From an uncultured Collinsella sp. (GTDB lineage: Bacteria > Actinomycetota > Coriobacteriia > Coriobacteriales > Coriobacteriaceae), in contig CAJLRE010000045.1 in assembly GCA_905208975.1 (NCBI GenBank), forward strand, positions 1 through 15,047: a stretch of DNA of 15,047 bases. Direction: 5' to 3'. The notes beneath the pieces are model-generated. The model was not told the DNA's origin, made no database searches, and saw only the letters and a program-made list of their open reading frames with translations. This document shows, in pieces, positions 1 through 7,310 of the stretch (positions within the stretch are counted from its first letter, which is position 1; each line of letters begins with the position of its first letter). The translations under genes and the position numbers were made by a program.

Positions 1-853
1 TCTCCCCCGTCGCGGCGCAGGCGGCAATCTGATGCAGAGCCCCGGCAACCGCATCGTCTGCCGCAGCGCCGATATGCCAGCGTGCGGCAGCCGTGACGGC
101 CTCGTTGGCATTGGCGACTGCAACGGAGTTGGGGACGGCACCGATCATGGGCAGGTCGTTATCGGAATCGCCAAATACGGCCACCTCGTCGGACGTCAGG
201 TCCAAAGCGCGCGCCAGCTCCAGTGCAGCGCAACCCTTGTCCCAACCTGCTGGAAGAATGTCGAACAGGCGCACACGATTGTTGGGAAACACAAGCGAGA
301 GTTCCGGCACCTCAGCGGCAACGCGCTCGCGTAGCTCCGCGAGCTCCTCACGCGAACGAGCACTCCAGATATTCGCCTTGAACACCGACGCGTCATCGAC
401 GACAGGACGGCACGGGGCCTCTTCGCCCTTGAGCCATGCGTTGCCGCCCGACTCCATGGCGCGGCGCACGCGCTCGGGGTCGCTCGTCACACAATAGGCA
501 TCGTTGCCCCAAAAGTCATCACCCAGGCCGTAGACCTTCAGATACGTATCGTCGGTCTCTTGCTCCAAGTAGTCAGCCAAGCGCATAAGGGCGGCATTGT
601 CGGTCGCATGCGAGGCTACCACCTCGCCGTCCACAAACATGACCTGGCCGTTGCAGAACGCGCCGGTCGAGAAGCACTCGGCGCGATTGCGGAACATCCA
701 GCCCATCGCGGAGGGCTGGCGACCCGAAACCGGGCCAAAGTGCAGACCCGCCGCCTGCATGGCATGAATGCCCTCGATGGCGTAGTCGCTGGCGCCGTCA
801 TGCCCGGCTGGAATCAGCGTATCGTCCATATCGGTCAGCACAAGTTTAATCAT
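1..853 (-). CDS. HAD-IIB (Cof-like) sugar/phosphate phosphatase, C-terminus cut by window edge
   Basis: I translated this frame by hand: it is open from an ATG at 853-851 to the window edge, giving 284 residues with no stop. All four HAD motifs are present: DMDDTL (nucleophile D8, acid D10), VSGR (S43), a lysine in GWDKG (K206) and GDSDNDLPM (D229, D233). The cap between motifs II and III is the C2 type, which makes it HAD-IIB (Cof/YbiV-like), a cytosolic Mg2+-dependent phosphatase. Family members are usually 260-290 residues, so nearly all of the protein is seen. The start follows a purine-rich GAGGGGG. The gene is divergent from the thiamine operon. E. coli Cof acts on HMP-PP, so a thiamine link is possible, but nothing here shows the substrate. 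Confidence 0.88.
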   Translation of the reverse strand, partial: MIKLVLTDMDDTLIPAGHDGASDYAIEGIHAMQAAGLHFGPVSGRQPSAMGWMFRNRAECFSTGAFCNGQVMFVDGEVVASHATDNAALMRLADYLEQETDDTYLKVYGLGDDFWGNDAYCVTSDPERVRRAMESGGNAWLKGEEAPCRPVVDDASVFKANIWSARSREELAELRERVAAEVPELSLVFPNNRVRLFDILPAGWDKGCAALELARALDLTSDEVAVFGDSDNDLPMIGAVPNSVAVANANEAVTAAARWHIGAAADDAVAGALHQIAACAATGE

Positions 854-893
854 AAGGCCCCCTCGGTCATTCTTAATCCCGTCTATTGTACCG

Positions 894-995
894 ACCTGCC
901 AAAAAAAGACAGGTTTATATTGGCAGGTTTTATCTGGGAAAACGCAAAGCCCCAGTTGTTACCTGCCAAAATAAACCTGTCCCTTTTTGGCAGGT
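894..995. repeat. Nested inverted repeat: two 35-bp arms, each itself palindromic
   Basis: Arm one (894-928) and the reverse complement of arm two (961-995) differ at only 3 of 35 positions. Each arm also begins with ACCTGCCAA and ends with TTGGCAGGT, so it can fold alone as well as with its partner. The 32-nt spacer holds a further CTGGG/CCCAG pair (934-938/951-955). Arm two reads GGGACAGG on the minus strand; arm one has AGACAGG on the plus strand. The element sits between divergent genes, so it may act as a bidirectional terminator, a protein site or a mobile palindromic repeat. Any thi or HAD promoter must overlap or lie next to it. I could not see a convincing -35/-10 pair. Confidence 0.85.
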
Positions 996-1020
996 GCGCT
1001 AGTATAGGGAACAACAGATT

Positions 1021-1117
1021 CGATGCGGGAGTGCCGGCGGTGCAAACCACAAGGCTGAGAGGGCATGGGGCCCAATCCTTTGAACCTGTCAGTTAATGCT
1101 GGCGTAGGGAGCATGCC
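1021..1117 (+). ncRNA. TPP (THI-box) riboswitch aptamer
   Basis: The conserved THI-box blocks occur in order: CTGAGA at 1055-1060 in the pyrimidine-binding J3-2 region, CCTTTGAACCTG at 1077-1088, a CAG/CTG P5 helix around 1091-1100, and GGCGTAGGGA at 1101-1110. A short P1 can form between ATGC (1023-1026) and GCAT (1111-1114). The aptamer directly precedes an intrinsic terminator and thiM, the classic location. It should lower expression of the operon when TPP is abundant. Confidence 0.95.
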
Positions 1118-1126
1118 GCCTTTTTA

Positions 1127-1157
1127 GGGGCGCTGTCTATGCACAGCGCCCCTTTTC
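1127..1157 (+). terminator. Intrinsic terminator, expression platform of the TPP riboswitch
   Basis: A perfect 10-bp stem GGGGCGCTGT/ACAGCGCCCC (1127-1136/1143-1152) with a 6-nt loop is followed by TTTTCT. It lies between the aptamer and the thiM ribosome binding site, so it most likely acts as a TPP-dependent attenuator. I could not identify an obvious antiterminator strand. Confidence 0.85.
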
Positions 1158-1158
1158 T

Positions 1159-1174
1159 ATGCCAAGGAGGCATG
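1159..1174 (+). promoter_or_regulatory. thiM ribosome binding site inside a small hairpin
   Basis: AAGGAGG (1164-1170) lies 8 nt before the GTG at 1179 and decides that start. The nearby ATG at 1172 and GTG at 1174 are in other frames. ATGCC (1159-1163) can pair with GGCAT (1169-1173), placing most of the ribosome binding site in the loop and stem. Confidence 0.7.
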
Positions 1175-1178
1175 TGCA

Positions 1179-2018
1179 GTGATCGATTCGGAACAGCTTA
1201 AGCAAAACGTGATCAAGGCCGTGGAGGAGATTCGCGCCACCAATCCGATGGCGGGCTCCATCACCAACACGGTGACGATCGACTTTGTCGCCAACGCACA
1301 GCTCGCCGTGGGCGGATCGGCCGCCATGGTCTATCTGCCCGACGAGGGCGAGGCACTCGTTGCCGGCGGCGGCGCCATCTATCTCAATATGGGCACGCTC
1401 TTTCCCATCTACGAGCAGACGATTCCCCGCGCGGCCAAGGCGGCACACGACGCCGGCAAGCCCTGGGTGCTCGATCCGGTTGGTCTGGGCATCGGTAGCC
1501 TGCGCACCCAGCTGGTAAACGAGCTCAAGCAGTACAAGCCCGCCATCGTGCGCGGCAATGCCTCCGAGATCATTGCACTCGGCGGCCTGTGGGGTCTTGA
1601 GGGCGAGGCGGCTGATCTGAGCCGCGTGCGCGGCGTCGACACCACCGACACGGTCGACGCCGCCCGCGATGCCGCCGTGGCGCTCGCCCGTTACACCGGC
1701 GGCGCCGTAGTGGTCTCGGGCGAAGTCGACCTGATTACCGACGGCACGACCGTGGCCAAGTCCCACGGCGGCAGCCCGCTCATGTCCAAGATCACCGGCT
1801 GCGGCTGCTCGCAGGGCGGCGTGCTGGCCGTGTACGCCTGCGCCGCCGACCCGTTTACGGCAGCCGTCTGCGGCACCGCCGTCTACAACGTTGCCGGCAC
1901 GCGTGCCGCCGCCGTCGCCGATGCCCCGGCAAGCTTTAAGGTCGTCTTTATCGACGAGCTCTACCGCGCGACCGCCCAGGACATTGCCGATAACCGACTC
2001 GAGCTCGAGGAGGCATAA
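1179..2018 (+). CDS. thiM: Hydroxyethylthiazole kinase ThiM
   Basis: This 279-residue protein phosphorylates 4-methyl-5-(2-hydroxyethyl)thiazole with ATP, the thiazole salvage step of thiamine synthesis. Family signatures are clear: TNTVTIDFVANAQLAVGGS (residues 29-47, substrate site), LDPVGLGIGSLRT (98-110), VRGNASEI (124-131), VVVSGEVDLITDG (177-189), and PLMSKITGCGC (200-210) with the active-site Cys in the anion-hole loop. The length is normal (usually 260-280). The start is GTG with a strong AAGGAGG. It is the first gene of a TPP-riboswitch operon, with the next gene 3 nt after its stop. Confidence 0.96.
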   Translation: MIDSEQLKQNVIKAVEEIRATNPMAGSITNTVTIDFVANAQLAVGGSAAMVYLPDEGEALVAGGGAIYLNMGTLFPIYEQTIPRAAKAAHDAGKPWVLDPVGLGIGSLRTQLVNELKQYKPAIVRGNASEIIALGGLWGLEGEAADLSRVRGVDTTDTVDAARDAAVALARYTGGAVVVSGEVDLITDGTTVAKSHGGSPLMSKITGCGCSQGGVLAVYACAADPFTAAVCGTAVYNVAGTRAAAVADAPASFKVVFIDELYRATAQDIADNRLELEEA

Positions 2019-2021
2019 GCC

Positions 2022-2363
2022 ATGTCCGAGCCCGCAACCGATGCCGGCATGAACACACTCGTCGCCGTGGCCATCGCCCCATGCGGTACCGGCGATGAGC
2101 TGTCCGCCGAGGTCGCCGAGGTCGTGCGTGTCATTCGCGAGAGCGGCCTTCCCAACCGCACCACCTCGATGTTCACCGAGATCGAGGGCGACTGGGACGA
2201 GGTCATGCAGGTCGTGCGCGACGCGACCTTTGTGTTGGCGAGCAAGGGCATCCGCACCGAAGTCGTGCTCAAAGCCGATATTCGACCCGGATTTACCGAC
2301 ACCATGACCGGCAAACTCGAGCGCATGGAGGCACAGATCAAAAAGCAGGAGGAAGCACGATGA
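2022..2363 (+). CDS. MTH1187/YkoF-family thiamine-binding protein
   Basis: This small 113-residue protein matches the thiamine-binding MTH1187 family (PF01910, formerly DUF77). The family pattern is visible: a beta strand with VAIAPCGTGDELS, then VVRVIRESGL, then TEIEGDWDEVMQVV with the conserved Glu-Gly before the helix, then a final strand and a charged tail. These proteins have a ferredoxin-like fold and are reported to bind thiamine or related pyrimidines rather than catalyse a reaction. A buffering or carrier role for salvaged precursors is an inference. ATG 2022 is preferred because GAGGAGG (2007-2013) lies 8 nt upstream, inside the end of thiM; an internal ATG at 2049 is a weaker option. 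Its stop overlaps the thiE start (ATGA), implying translational coupling. Confidence 0.88.
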   Translation: MSEPATDAGMNTLVAVAIAPCGTGDELSAEVAEVVRVIRESGLPNRTTSMFTEIEGDWDEVMQVVRDATFVLASKGIRTEVVLKADIRPGFTDTMTGKLERMEAQIKKQEEAR

Positions 2364-3055
2364 GCATCCGCGACAACCTTGATATCTCGGCCTATCTGGT
2401 ACTCGGCCCCGAAAACACCCTCGGGCGCCCCGTGGGCGATGTGGTGGCCCAGGCACTCGACGCCGGCTTTACCTGCATCCAGGTGCGCTCCAAGGTGGCA
2501 AGTGCCCGCGAGATCATCGCGCTGACCGGCGACGCCGCGCAGGCAATCGCACGGGCCGGCAAGACCGGTCAGGTCGCCTTGCTCATCGACGACCGTCTGG
2601 ACTGTGTGCTTGCCGCGCGCGAGCAGGGTATTGCTGTCGACGGCGTGCACGTGGGTCAGAGCGATATTCCCGTCGAGGTCTGTCGCAAGCTGCTGGGCCC
2701 CGATGCCATCGTGGGCCTTTCGGCCCGCTGCGAGGAAATGCTCGAGTACGTCAAGACCGCCGACATGAGTCTGGTCGACTACCTGGGCATCGGCCCGCTC
2801 CACGAGACCGAGACCAAGCGCGACTGCGGACGCACGGCCGACGGCCCTATCATCACCAAGAGCTTTGAGGACCTTGCCGCACTCCACGCGGCAAGCCCCG
2901 TGCCCATCGTGGTGGGCGGCGGCGTTAAGACGGCCGACTTGCCGCAGCTCAAGGCCACCGGCGTCGACGGCTTCTTTGTGGTGAGCGCCGTCTGCAGCGC
3001 CGATGACCCCTACGCCGCGGCCAAGGAGCTCGTCGACACCTGGCAGCAGGCATAG
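2360..3055 (+). CDS. thiE: Thiamine-phosphate synthase ThiE
   Basis: This 231-residue TIM-barrel protein condenses HMP-PP with thiazole phosphate to give thiamine phosphate. Motifs in order: IQVRSK (residues 40-45; usual form QLREK), LLIDDRLDC (74-82; usual NDR), GVHVGQSDIP (95-104, Mg2+/pyrophosphate), VGLSAR (118-123), DYLGIGPLHETETKRD (140-155), PIVVGGGV (182-189) and GFFVVSAV (204-211, phosphate). The N-terminal YLVLGPENT replaces the usual YLITD, so this is a somewhat divergent ThiE. The family is usually 205-225 residues. The start overlaps the previous stop and has AGGAGGA 5 nt upstream. Making HMP-PP needs ThiD, which is not in the window. Confidence 0.94.
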   Translation: MSIRDNLDISAYLVLGPENTLGRPVGDVVAQALDAGFTCIQVRSKVASAREIIALTGDAAQAIARAGKTGQVALLIDDRLDCVLAAREQGIAVDGVHVGQSDIPVEVCRKLLGPDAIVGLSARCEEMLEYVKTADMSLVDYLGIGPLHETETKRDCGRTADGPIITKSFEDLAALHAASPVPIVVGGGVKTADLPQLKATGVDGFFVVSAVCSADDPYAAAKELVDTWQQA

Positions 3056-3099
3056 GCATAGGCCGAACAGCTGATTCGCAGCCTCATATCTTCAATAGC

Positions 3100-3269
3100 G
3101 GAAAGCGCATCCCAGTTTGGACCTCCATTCCGGGATGCGCTTTCCATATAGAGGCTCAACGGGAAACCGCATCCCAGTCTGAACGCATATTCCGGGACGA
3201 ACTTTCCGAAACCCCACCGTTTGGGAAACTGCAACCCGTTCTGAGCGCTCATTCTGGGATGCGCTTTCC
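3100..3269. repeat. Three 46-bp palindromic repeats at an exact 62-bp period
   Basis: Units lie at 3100-3145, 3162-3207 and 3224-3269, each 46 bp, separated by two unrelated 16-bp spacers. Every unit starts GGAAA and ends CTTTCC, with GCATCCC-like and GGGATGCG-like inner blocks. Unit 1 has a perfect 14-bp inverted repeat (GGAAAGCGCATCCC/GGGATGCGCTTTCC) with an 18-nt loop. Units 2 and 3 keep the ends but have several arm mismatches. The array fills the gap between the convergent stops of thiE and the patatin gene. No T-run follows, so these are not ordinary terminators. There is no cas gene, and the units are too diverged for a CRISPR. Confidence 0.9.
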
Positions 3270-3279
3270 GTAGCAGCCC

Positions 3280-4149
3280 TTACCCCGCCAGATACGCTTC
3301 CAGCGCGGGCAGCGTCGCCTCCGCATCGCGACGGCCGATCTGATAGATGCGTTCGAGTTCCTCGGGCTCGCGGCACAGCGACGGCACCTTCACCGATTCG
3401 CTCGGCCGCACCACAAAGATCTCGCCAGCGGCCTCGCGACGCGCCAGGTCGTCGAGCGTGGCGTTATATACCTCGTGCCGGTGCTCAAGCGCCGCAACAA
3501 ACTCCGGATAGTGACGATACACGCGACGCAGCATAGGCATCACGCTATTGGGCTGCTTTACAAAGCCCGCCGGCTGCGTCAGCACCACCACGTTGCGGTC
3601 ATAGCCCTGCGCAAACAGCCATGCGCTGGGAATGGAATCGGCAACGCCGCCATCCAGGTACTTGTGCCCCTCAATGGCAACGGGTCGTGTTGCCACGGGA
3701 ATCGCCGACGACGCCCGGATCCACTCGATATCATGCTCATCACCGTAAGGCAGGTCATGGTAGACGGCCCGCCCCGTCTTAAGATCGGTGCACACGCAGG
3801 TAAACCGCATGGGGCAGGCACGATAAGCCTCCAGGTCGATGGGATCGTGCTCGATGGGTACCTCATGATAAGCAAACTCGGCATTGAACATATCGCCGGT
3901 TCGCAACCAACTCGTCACGCTCGCATAGCGCTTGTCGGCGCAATAGACCTTGTTGTAGCGAATGGCGCGGCCAATCTGGCGCGATTTAAAGTTGTAGCCA
4001 AACGCCGCGCCCGCCGAGACGCCCACCATATGGTCGCAGGTCAAACCGTGCTCCATCCAAACGTCGAGCACGCCCGCCGTATACATACCGCGGTAGCCGC
4101 CTCCCTCGAGCGCCAGCCCCACCGTGCGCGTCATATTTGACTGTGCCAT
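3280..4149 (-). CDS. Patatin-like phospholipase (YjjU/DUF6363 type)
   Basis: This is a 289-residue serine lipid acyl hydrolase of the patatin family. It has the oxyanion loop EGGGYRG (residues 15-21), the nucleophile elbow GVSAG (S45) and the catalytic Asp in LDGG (D166), so the Ser-Asp dyad is intact. The layout and the C-terminal part (IYQIGRRDAEATLPALEAYL) resemble the E. coli YjjU type with a DUF6363 tail. No signal peptide or membrane segment is seen, so it is probably cytosolic and acts on phospholipid or lysophospholipid. I chose ATG 4149: GGAG lies 8 nt upstream and homology starts just after. A longer in-frame start near 4296 adds residues without family support. It is a single gene, convergent to the thi operon. 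Confidence 0.9.
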   Translation of the reverse strand: MAQSNMTRTVGLALEGGGYRGMYTAGVLDVWMEHGLTCDHMVGVSAGAAFGYNFKSRQIGRAIRYNKVYCADKRYASVTSWLRTGDMFNAEFAYHEVPIEHDPIDLEAYRACPMRFTCVCTDLKTGRAVYHDLPYGDEHDIEWIRASSAIPVATRPVAIEGHKYLDGGVADSIPSAWLFAQGYDRNVVVLTQPAGFVKQPNSVMPMLRRVYRHYPEFVAALEHRHEVYNATLDDLARREAAGEIFVVRPSESVKVPSLCREPEELERIYQIGRRDAEATLPALEAYLAG

Positions 4150-4186
4150 GCGACCATCTCCGTTCCTGCGTTTTAAAACGGAACAA

Positions 4187-4192
4187 GTATAC
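4187..4192 (-). promoter_or_regulatory. Possible -10 box of the patatin gene
   Basis: On the minus strand TATACT lies 37 nt before the chosen start codon. At 17-bp spacing the -35 is CTGAGA, a 4/6 match to TTGACA. This is plausible but weak. Confidence 0.35.
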
Positions 4193-4308
4193 CCATCAAC
4201 AAATATCGTCTCAGTCGCATTTTCATCGAACATCGTCGCGTTACCGTTTGGCGAATAATGGCCGCCCGCAACATGGGCACCCCTACATAATTCCATACAC
4301 TTGTTTAT

Positions 4309-4321
4309 ACTACTCAGTAGT
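4309..4321. repeat. Short palindrome ACTACTCAGTAGT, possible operator
   Basis: Perfect 6-bp arms flank a central C. It overlaps a candidate -10 (TATACT) upstream of the GGDEF-EAL gene, the geometry expected of a repressor site. No regulator is identified. Confidence 0.35.
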
Positions 4322-4468
4322 TATCAGCCGAGAGCACGAACCGACAAATAAACCCAACGACGCAGCAAGGCGGGGGCTTGGAAACACGCAAGGCGTTGAG
4401 CAGCAACGCATGTGCACAACGAGCTCGCCCGACGCAATCCGCCCCGACCTCAGAAAGCCGCTTACAGT

Positions 4469-7186
4469 ATGGATAACGCCAGCAATAATACCGAAACGCT
4501 CGAAAAGACCATCCGTGACCTTCTGGAGCGTCAGGACGATCTGATCAGGACCGCCTTTACCGACGAGCTCACCGGACTTGGCAACCGCGGCGGCTTTACC
4601 CGTTCCTTAGAGGAACTCTGGGAGCAGGAACTGCCCGTGACCATGGCGTTTATCGACATCGATAACCTTAAGCACTGCAACGGCATCTTTGGACATGACG
4701 AGGGCAACCGCTATATCTTGCAGGTGAGCCTCTATCTCAAACTGTATATGAAGGTGGACGAGGCGGCATTTCGTCTGGGGGGCGACGAGTTCGCCATCCT
4801 ATCTACGATTGCGACCGAGGACGACCTTGCCGAACGTCTGGAACACTGCCGAACGGTACTGCTCGAAAACAACGCTTCCAAGATGCCTCACTCGTTTAGC
4901 TACGGAGTGGCACACGCCGACCCCGCCCTGGGCGAAGCCCCCAATCGCTTGACGAACGATGCCGACCATCGCATGTACGACTACAAGCTACGTCATGCCG
5001 TGCACCTTGATCGACGCAATATCGCACAAGCCCACACCGACGACTTCGAAATAAGCGATCGCATTTTCGACGCCCTTTCGATGCTCAACGAAGGCCGATA
5101 TTTCTTTATCGAGAACTTGGACAAACATCGAACCCTTTGGTCACAAGGCGCCTTGCGCGATCTTGGTCTTCCTTCGGAGCATATAGACAACTGCCACGAT
5201 TACTGGAAAACGCGTGTCCATCCCGATGACCTTGAGGCCTATACCAACGACATCGACCAAATCTATGACGGCTCCAAACATCGCCACGTCATGCAGTACC
5301 GCGTGCGCAATGCCGCCGGCGACTACATCCTCGGCCGTGCTCGCGGGTTTCGTATCGACGGCGACGGAAATGTCCCCTCGCTCTATGTCGGCGAGCTCGT
5401 CAACCACTCGCTTGCCGAGACCGTCGACGCCGCCACGGGCCTCGGAACGCAGCGCACGCTGATCAACGCTATCGATGCCTGCCGTCGCGACCGTTGCAAG
5501 ACGGGGCTTATAGCAGTGCGCGTTCGCGGCACGGCAAAGCTCAACGAGCTCTACGGGGCCGAGGCCGTCGACAACATGCTCGCCGAATACGCAGGCCGCA
5601 TGCTGTCGATTACTCGCGGCAGGAGTCGCGTCTTCCGCTCACGCAACGCCCAGTTCGTCGTGCTTAGCAACAATTTGGATCACGAAGCATTCGAGCAACT
5701 GATCCAACATCTCAAAGAGGCCGTTTTCGCTCCCGTTCGAATCGCGGACGACACCATTACCCCCGTCTGTCTTGTCGTTCCGGCCTTTTACGAGCACCTG
5801 ACCAATCAAACGGCCGCCGTTTTAGGCGAACTCGACCGTCGCATTCGCACGGCCGGCGGGCTTGTTCCCAACGACAGCCTCCCCATACCCGAGGTGGAGC
5901 GCAAAAGCGCCATCGCCGAACGCATCGATCCGCTCACGGGTCTCTATCGACCCAGCGAGTTTATGCGCCGCGCCAACGAATTTCTCGAGACAAGGCGCAA
6001 CGGCGCTTGGTGTATCGCCACCGTCGATATGGGACACATGCGACTGTTCAACGAATGGCACGGACAGGCCGAGGGCGACCGCATGCTCGCCGATGTGGGC
6101 ACGGTCCTCAAGGACATCGAGAATGCCAACATGGGCGTCGCAGGGTACTGGGGCCAAGACGACTTTTGCATACTCATCCCCTTTGAACACGACACCGTCC
6201 ATCAGATCTATAGCCGCGTTCGCCAGGCCGTGGCCAAGTATGATGACGGCGTGGGATTCTGGCCGTCCATGGGCGTCTACCCCATCGACTCCAACGAGAA
6301 AATCACCATCGATGCGCAGGCCAAGGCCATGTTTACCAATCGGCGCGCAAAAAACGACTTTAAGGAGCGCATTGCCATTTTCCGCCCCGAGGAGTACGAG
6401 CGCGAAATCGCGTTCCACCGCACACTGACCGAATTCCAGTACGCGCTCTCCAACGGCCGTATTACCTACTACCTGCAGCCCCAGGTCGACATGGAAACCG
6501 GCGAGATCATTGGCGCCGAAGCGCTCACGCGCTGGATCGACAAGGATGGCTCCCTCATTTCGCCCGCCACCTTTATCCCCGCTCTCGAAGAAAGCGGTTT
6601 TGTGGTGACGCTCGACAAATACGTTTGGCAGGGCGTTGCCTTGTGGCTGCGCGAGCGCATCAATCGGGGGCTTCGCGTGGTTCCGATCTCGCTTAATGTG
6701 TCGCGCGTGGATATCCTTGCCTGCGACGTTGCCGAGCATATGGGAGCGCTCGCCGCCCAATACAACCTGCCGCCCGAGCTCATGCGCATCGAGATCACCG
6801 AGACAGCTTATACGGGAGAGTCCGAGGCCGTGGATAAACTAACGGCCGACCTGCACACCCGCGGCTTCTCGACCTATATGGACGATTTTGGCACCGGCCA
6901 GTCCACGCTCGCGATGCTCAAGAACGTCAACGTCGACGTCATCAAGCTCGACCGCACGTTTGTGCCCGTCGACGGCGATCAAGGCCGCAGCGTGCAAATC
7001 ATTTCATCAATGCTCGAGATGGCGCAGTCGCTCCATCTGCCCGTTGTGGTCGAAGGCATCGAGACAAATGAGCAGGCAAACATGCTACGCCAAATGGGCG
7101 CCCGCTACGCTCAGGGCTTCCTCTACTACCGTCCCATGCAGGCGGAGGATTTTGAGGCACTGCTCGACGGTGGCGACAGCAACTAA
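4469..7186 (+). CDS. GGDEF-PAS-GGDEF*-GGDEF*-EAL cyclic dinucleotide signalling protein
   Basis: A 905-residue cytoplasmic protein with no signal peptide or membrane helix. Domain 1 (about 29-180) is a GGDEF domain with intact RLGGDEF (102-108) and TDELTGLGNR, but GHDEGN (N80) replaces the usual GHxxGD, and no RxxD inhibitory site precedes the motif. A PAS-like domain follows (about 198-312, with VHPDD and YRVRNAAGDY). A degenerate GGDEF (about 318-462) has SRNAQ at the signature. A third (about 485-640) has WGQDDF. The EAL domain (about 652-900) keeps EALTRW, SLNVSR, IEITET, MDDFGTG, IKLDRTF, VVEGIET and QGFLYYRP, so it looks like an active phosphodiesterase. Start: ATG 4469 fits domain spacing but has no good ribosome site; GTG 4412 is an alternative. 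It is closely related to the next gene. Confidence 0.9.
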   Translation: MDNASNNTETLEKTIRDLLERQDDLIRTAFTDELTGLGNRGGFTRSLEELWEQELPVTMAFIDIDNLKHCNGIFGHDEGNRYILQVSLYLKLYMKVDEAAFRLGGDEFAILSTIATEDDLAERLEHCRTVLLENNASKMPHSFSYGVAHADPALGEAPNRLTNDADHRMYDYKLRHAVHLDRRNIAQAHTDDFEISDRIFDALSMLNEGRYFFIENLDKHRTLWSQGALRDLGLPSEHIDNCHDYWKTRVHPDDLEAYTNDIDQIYDGSKHRHVMQYRVRNAAGDYILGRARGFRIDGDGNVPSLYVGELVNHSLAETVDAATGLGTQRTLINAIDACRRDRCKTGLIAVRVRGTAKLNELYGAEAVDNMLAEYAGRMLSITRGRSRVFRSRNAQFVVLSNNLDHEAFEQLIQHLKEAVFAPVRIADDTITPVCLVVPAFYEHLTNQTAAVLGELDRRIRTAGGLVPNDSLPIPEVERKSAIAERIDPLTGLYRPSEFMRRANEFLETRRNGAWCIATVDMGHMRLFNEWHGQAEGDRMLADVGTVLKDIENANMGVAGYWGQDDFCILIPFEHDTVHQIYSRVRQAVAKYDDGVGFWPSMGVYPIDSNEKITIDAQAKAMFTNRRAKNDFKERIAIFRPEEYEREIAFHRTLTEFQYALSNGRITYYLQPQVDMETGEIIGAEALTRWIDKDGSLISPATFIPALEESGFVVTLDKYVWQGVALWLRERINRGLRVVPISLNVSRVDILACDVAEHMGALAAQYNLPPELMRIEITETAYTGESEAVDKLTADLHTRGFSTYMDDFGTGQSTLAMLKNVNVDVIKLDRTFVPVDGDQGRSVQIISSMLEMAQSLHLPVVVEGIETNEQANMLRQMGARYAQGFLYYRPMQAEDFEALLDGGDSN

Positions 7187-7198
7187 TACGCTCGTGCG

Positions 7199-7225
7199 CA
7201 AACGCCACCGTCGAGGGAGCGTTTG
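7199..7225 (+). terminator. Weak hairpin after the GGDEF-EAL gene
   Basis: CAAACGC (7199-7205) pairs with GCGTTTG (7219-7225), a 7-bp stem with a 13-nt loop starting 12 nt after the stop. Only a short T-rich tail follows (TTC), so termination is probably partial at most. A second small inverted repeat, CCCAAT/ATTGGG (7247-7252/7262-7267), also lies in this 124-nt gap. Confidence 0.35.
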
Positions 7226-7310
7226 TTCCCATGAGCTAACTAATACCCCAATCTAAACCGAATTGGGAGTAAGATACAAACCATTGTTCCATCCAAGGAG
7301 GTCATCCATC

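Larger units (their letters stand above)
4150..4468. other. Divergent intergenic region between patatin and GGDEF-EAL genes
   Basis: This stretch of 319 bases is more AT-rich than its flanks and holds no convincing gene. It should carry both divergent promoters. On the plus strand TATACT (4306-4311) is a possible -10, without a good -35, and it overlaps the palindrome ACTACTCAGTAGT (4309-4321). I looked for a c-di-GMP riboswitch because of GCAAGGC-like words around 4365-4395. The conserved GEMM receptor parts are missing, so I do not call one. Confidence 0.6.

Noticed and set aside
996..1020. thi operon promoter (TAGTAT or TATAGG as -10)
   Set aside because: No -35 at acceptable spacing; TTGGCA at 987-992 is too close to either hexamer.
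560..1096. 178-codon plus-strand open frame over the HAD gene and riboswitch
   Set aside because: It is antisense to a HAD gene with all four motifs, crosses the long inverted repeat and the TPP aptamer, and has no family resemblance.
1137..2456. 439-codon minus-strand frame opposite thiM and the thiamine-binding gene
   Set aside because: It is a GC-rich antisense shadow of well-supported thi genes, rich in Gly, His and Ala, with no domain pattern.
3100..3269. CRISPR array
   Set aside because: There are only three units, they are diverged, spacers are 16 bp and there are no cas genes; the units are better described as palindromic intergenic repeats.
4330..4400. Possible c-di-GMP (GEMM-I) riboswitch upstream of the GGDEF-EAL gene
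   Set aside because: Words such as CACGCAAGGC resemble part of the motif, but the GGTAGC-GGGTT receptor and the three-helix arrangement are not found.
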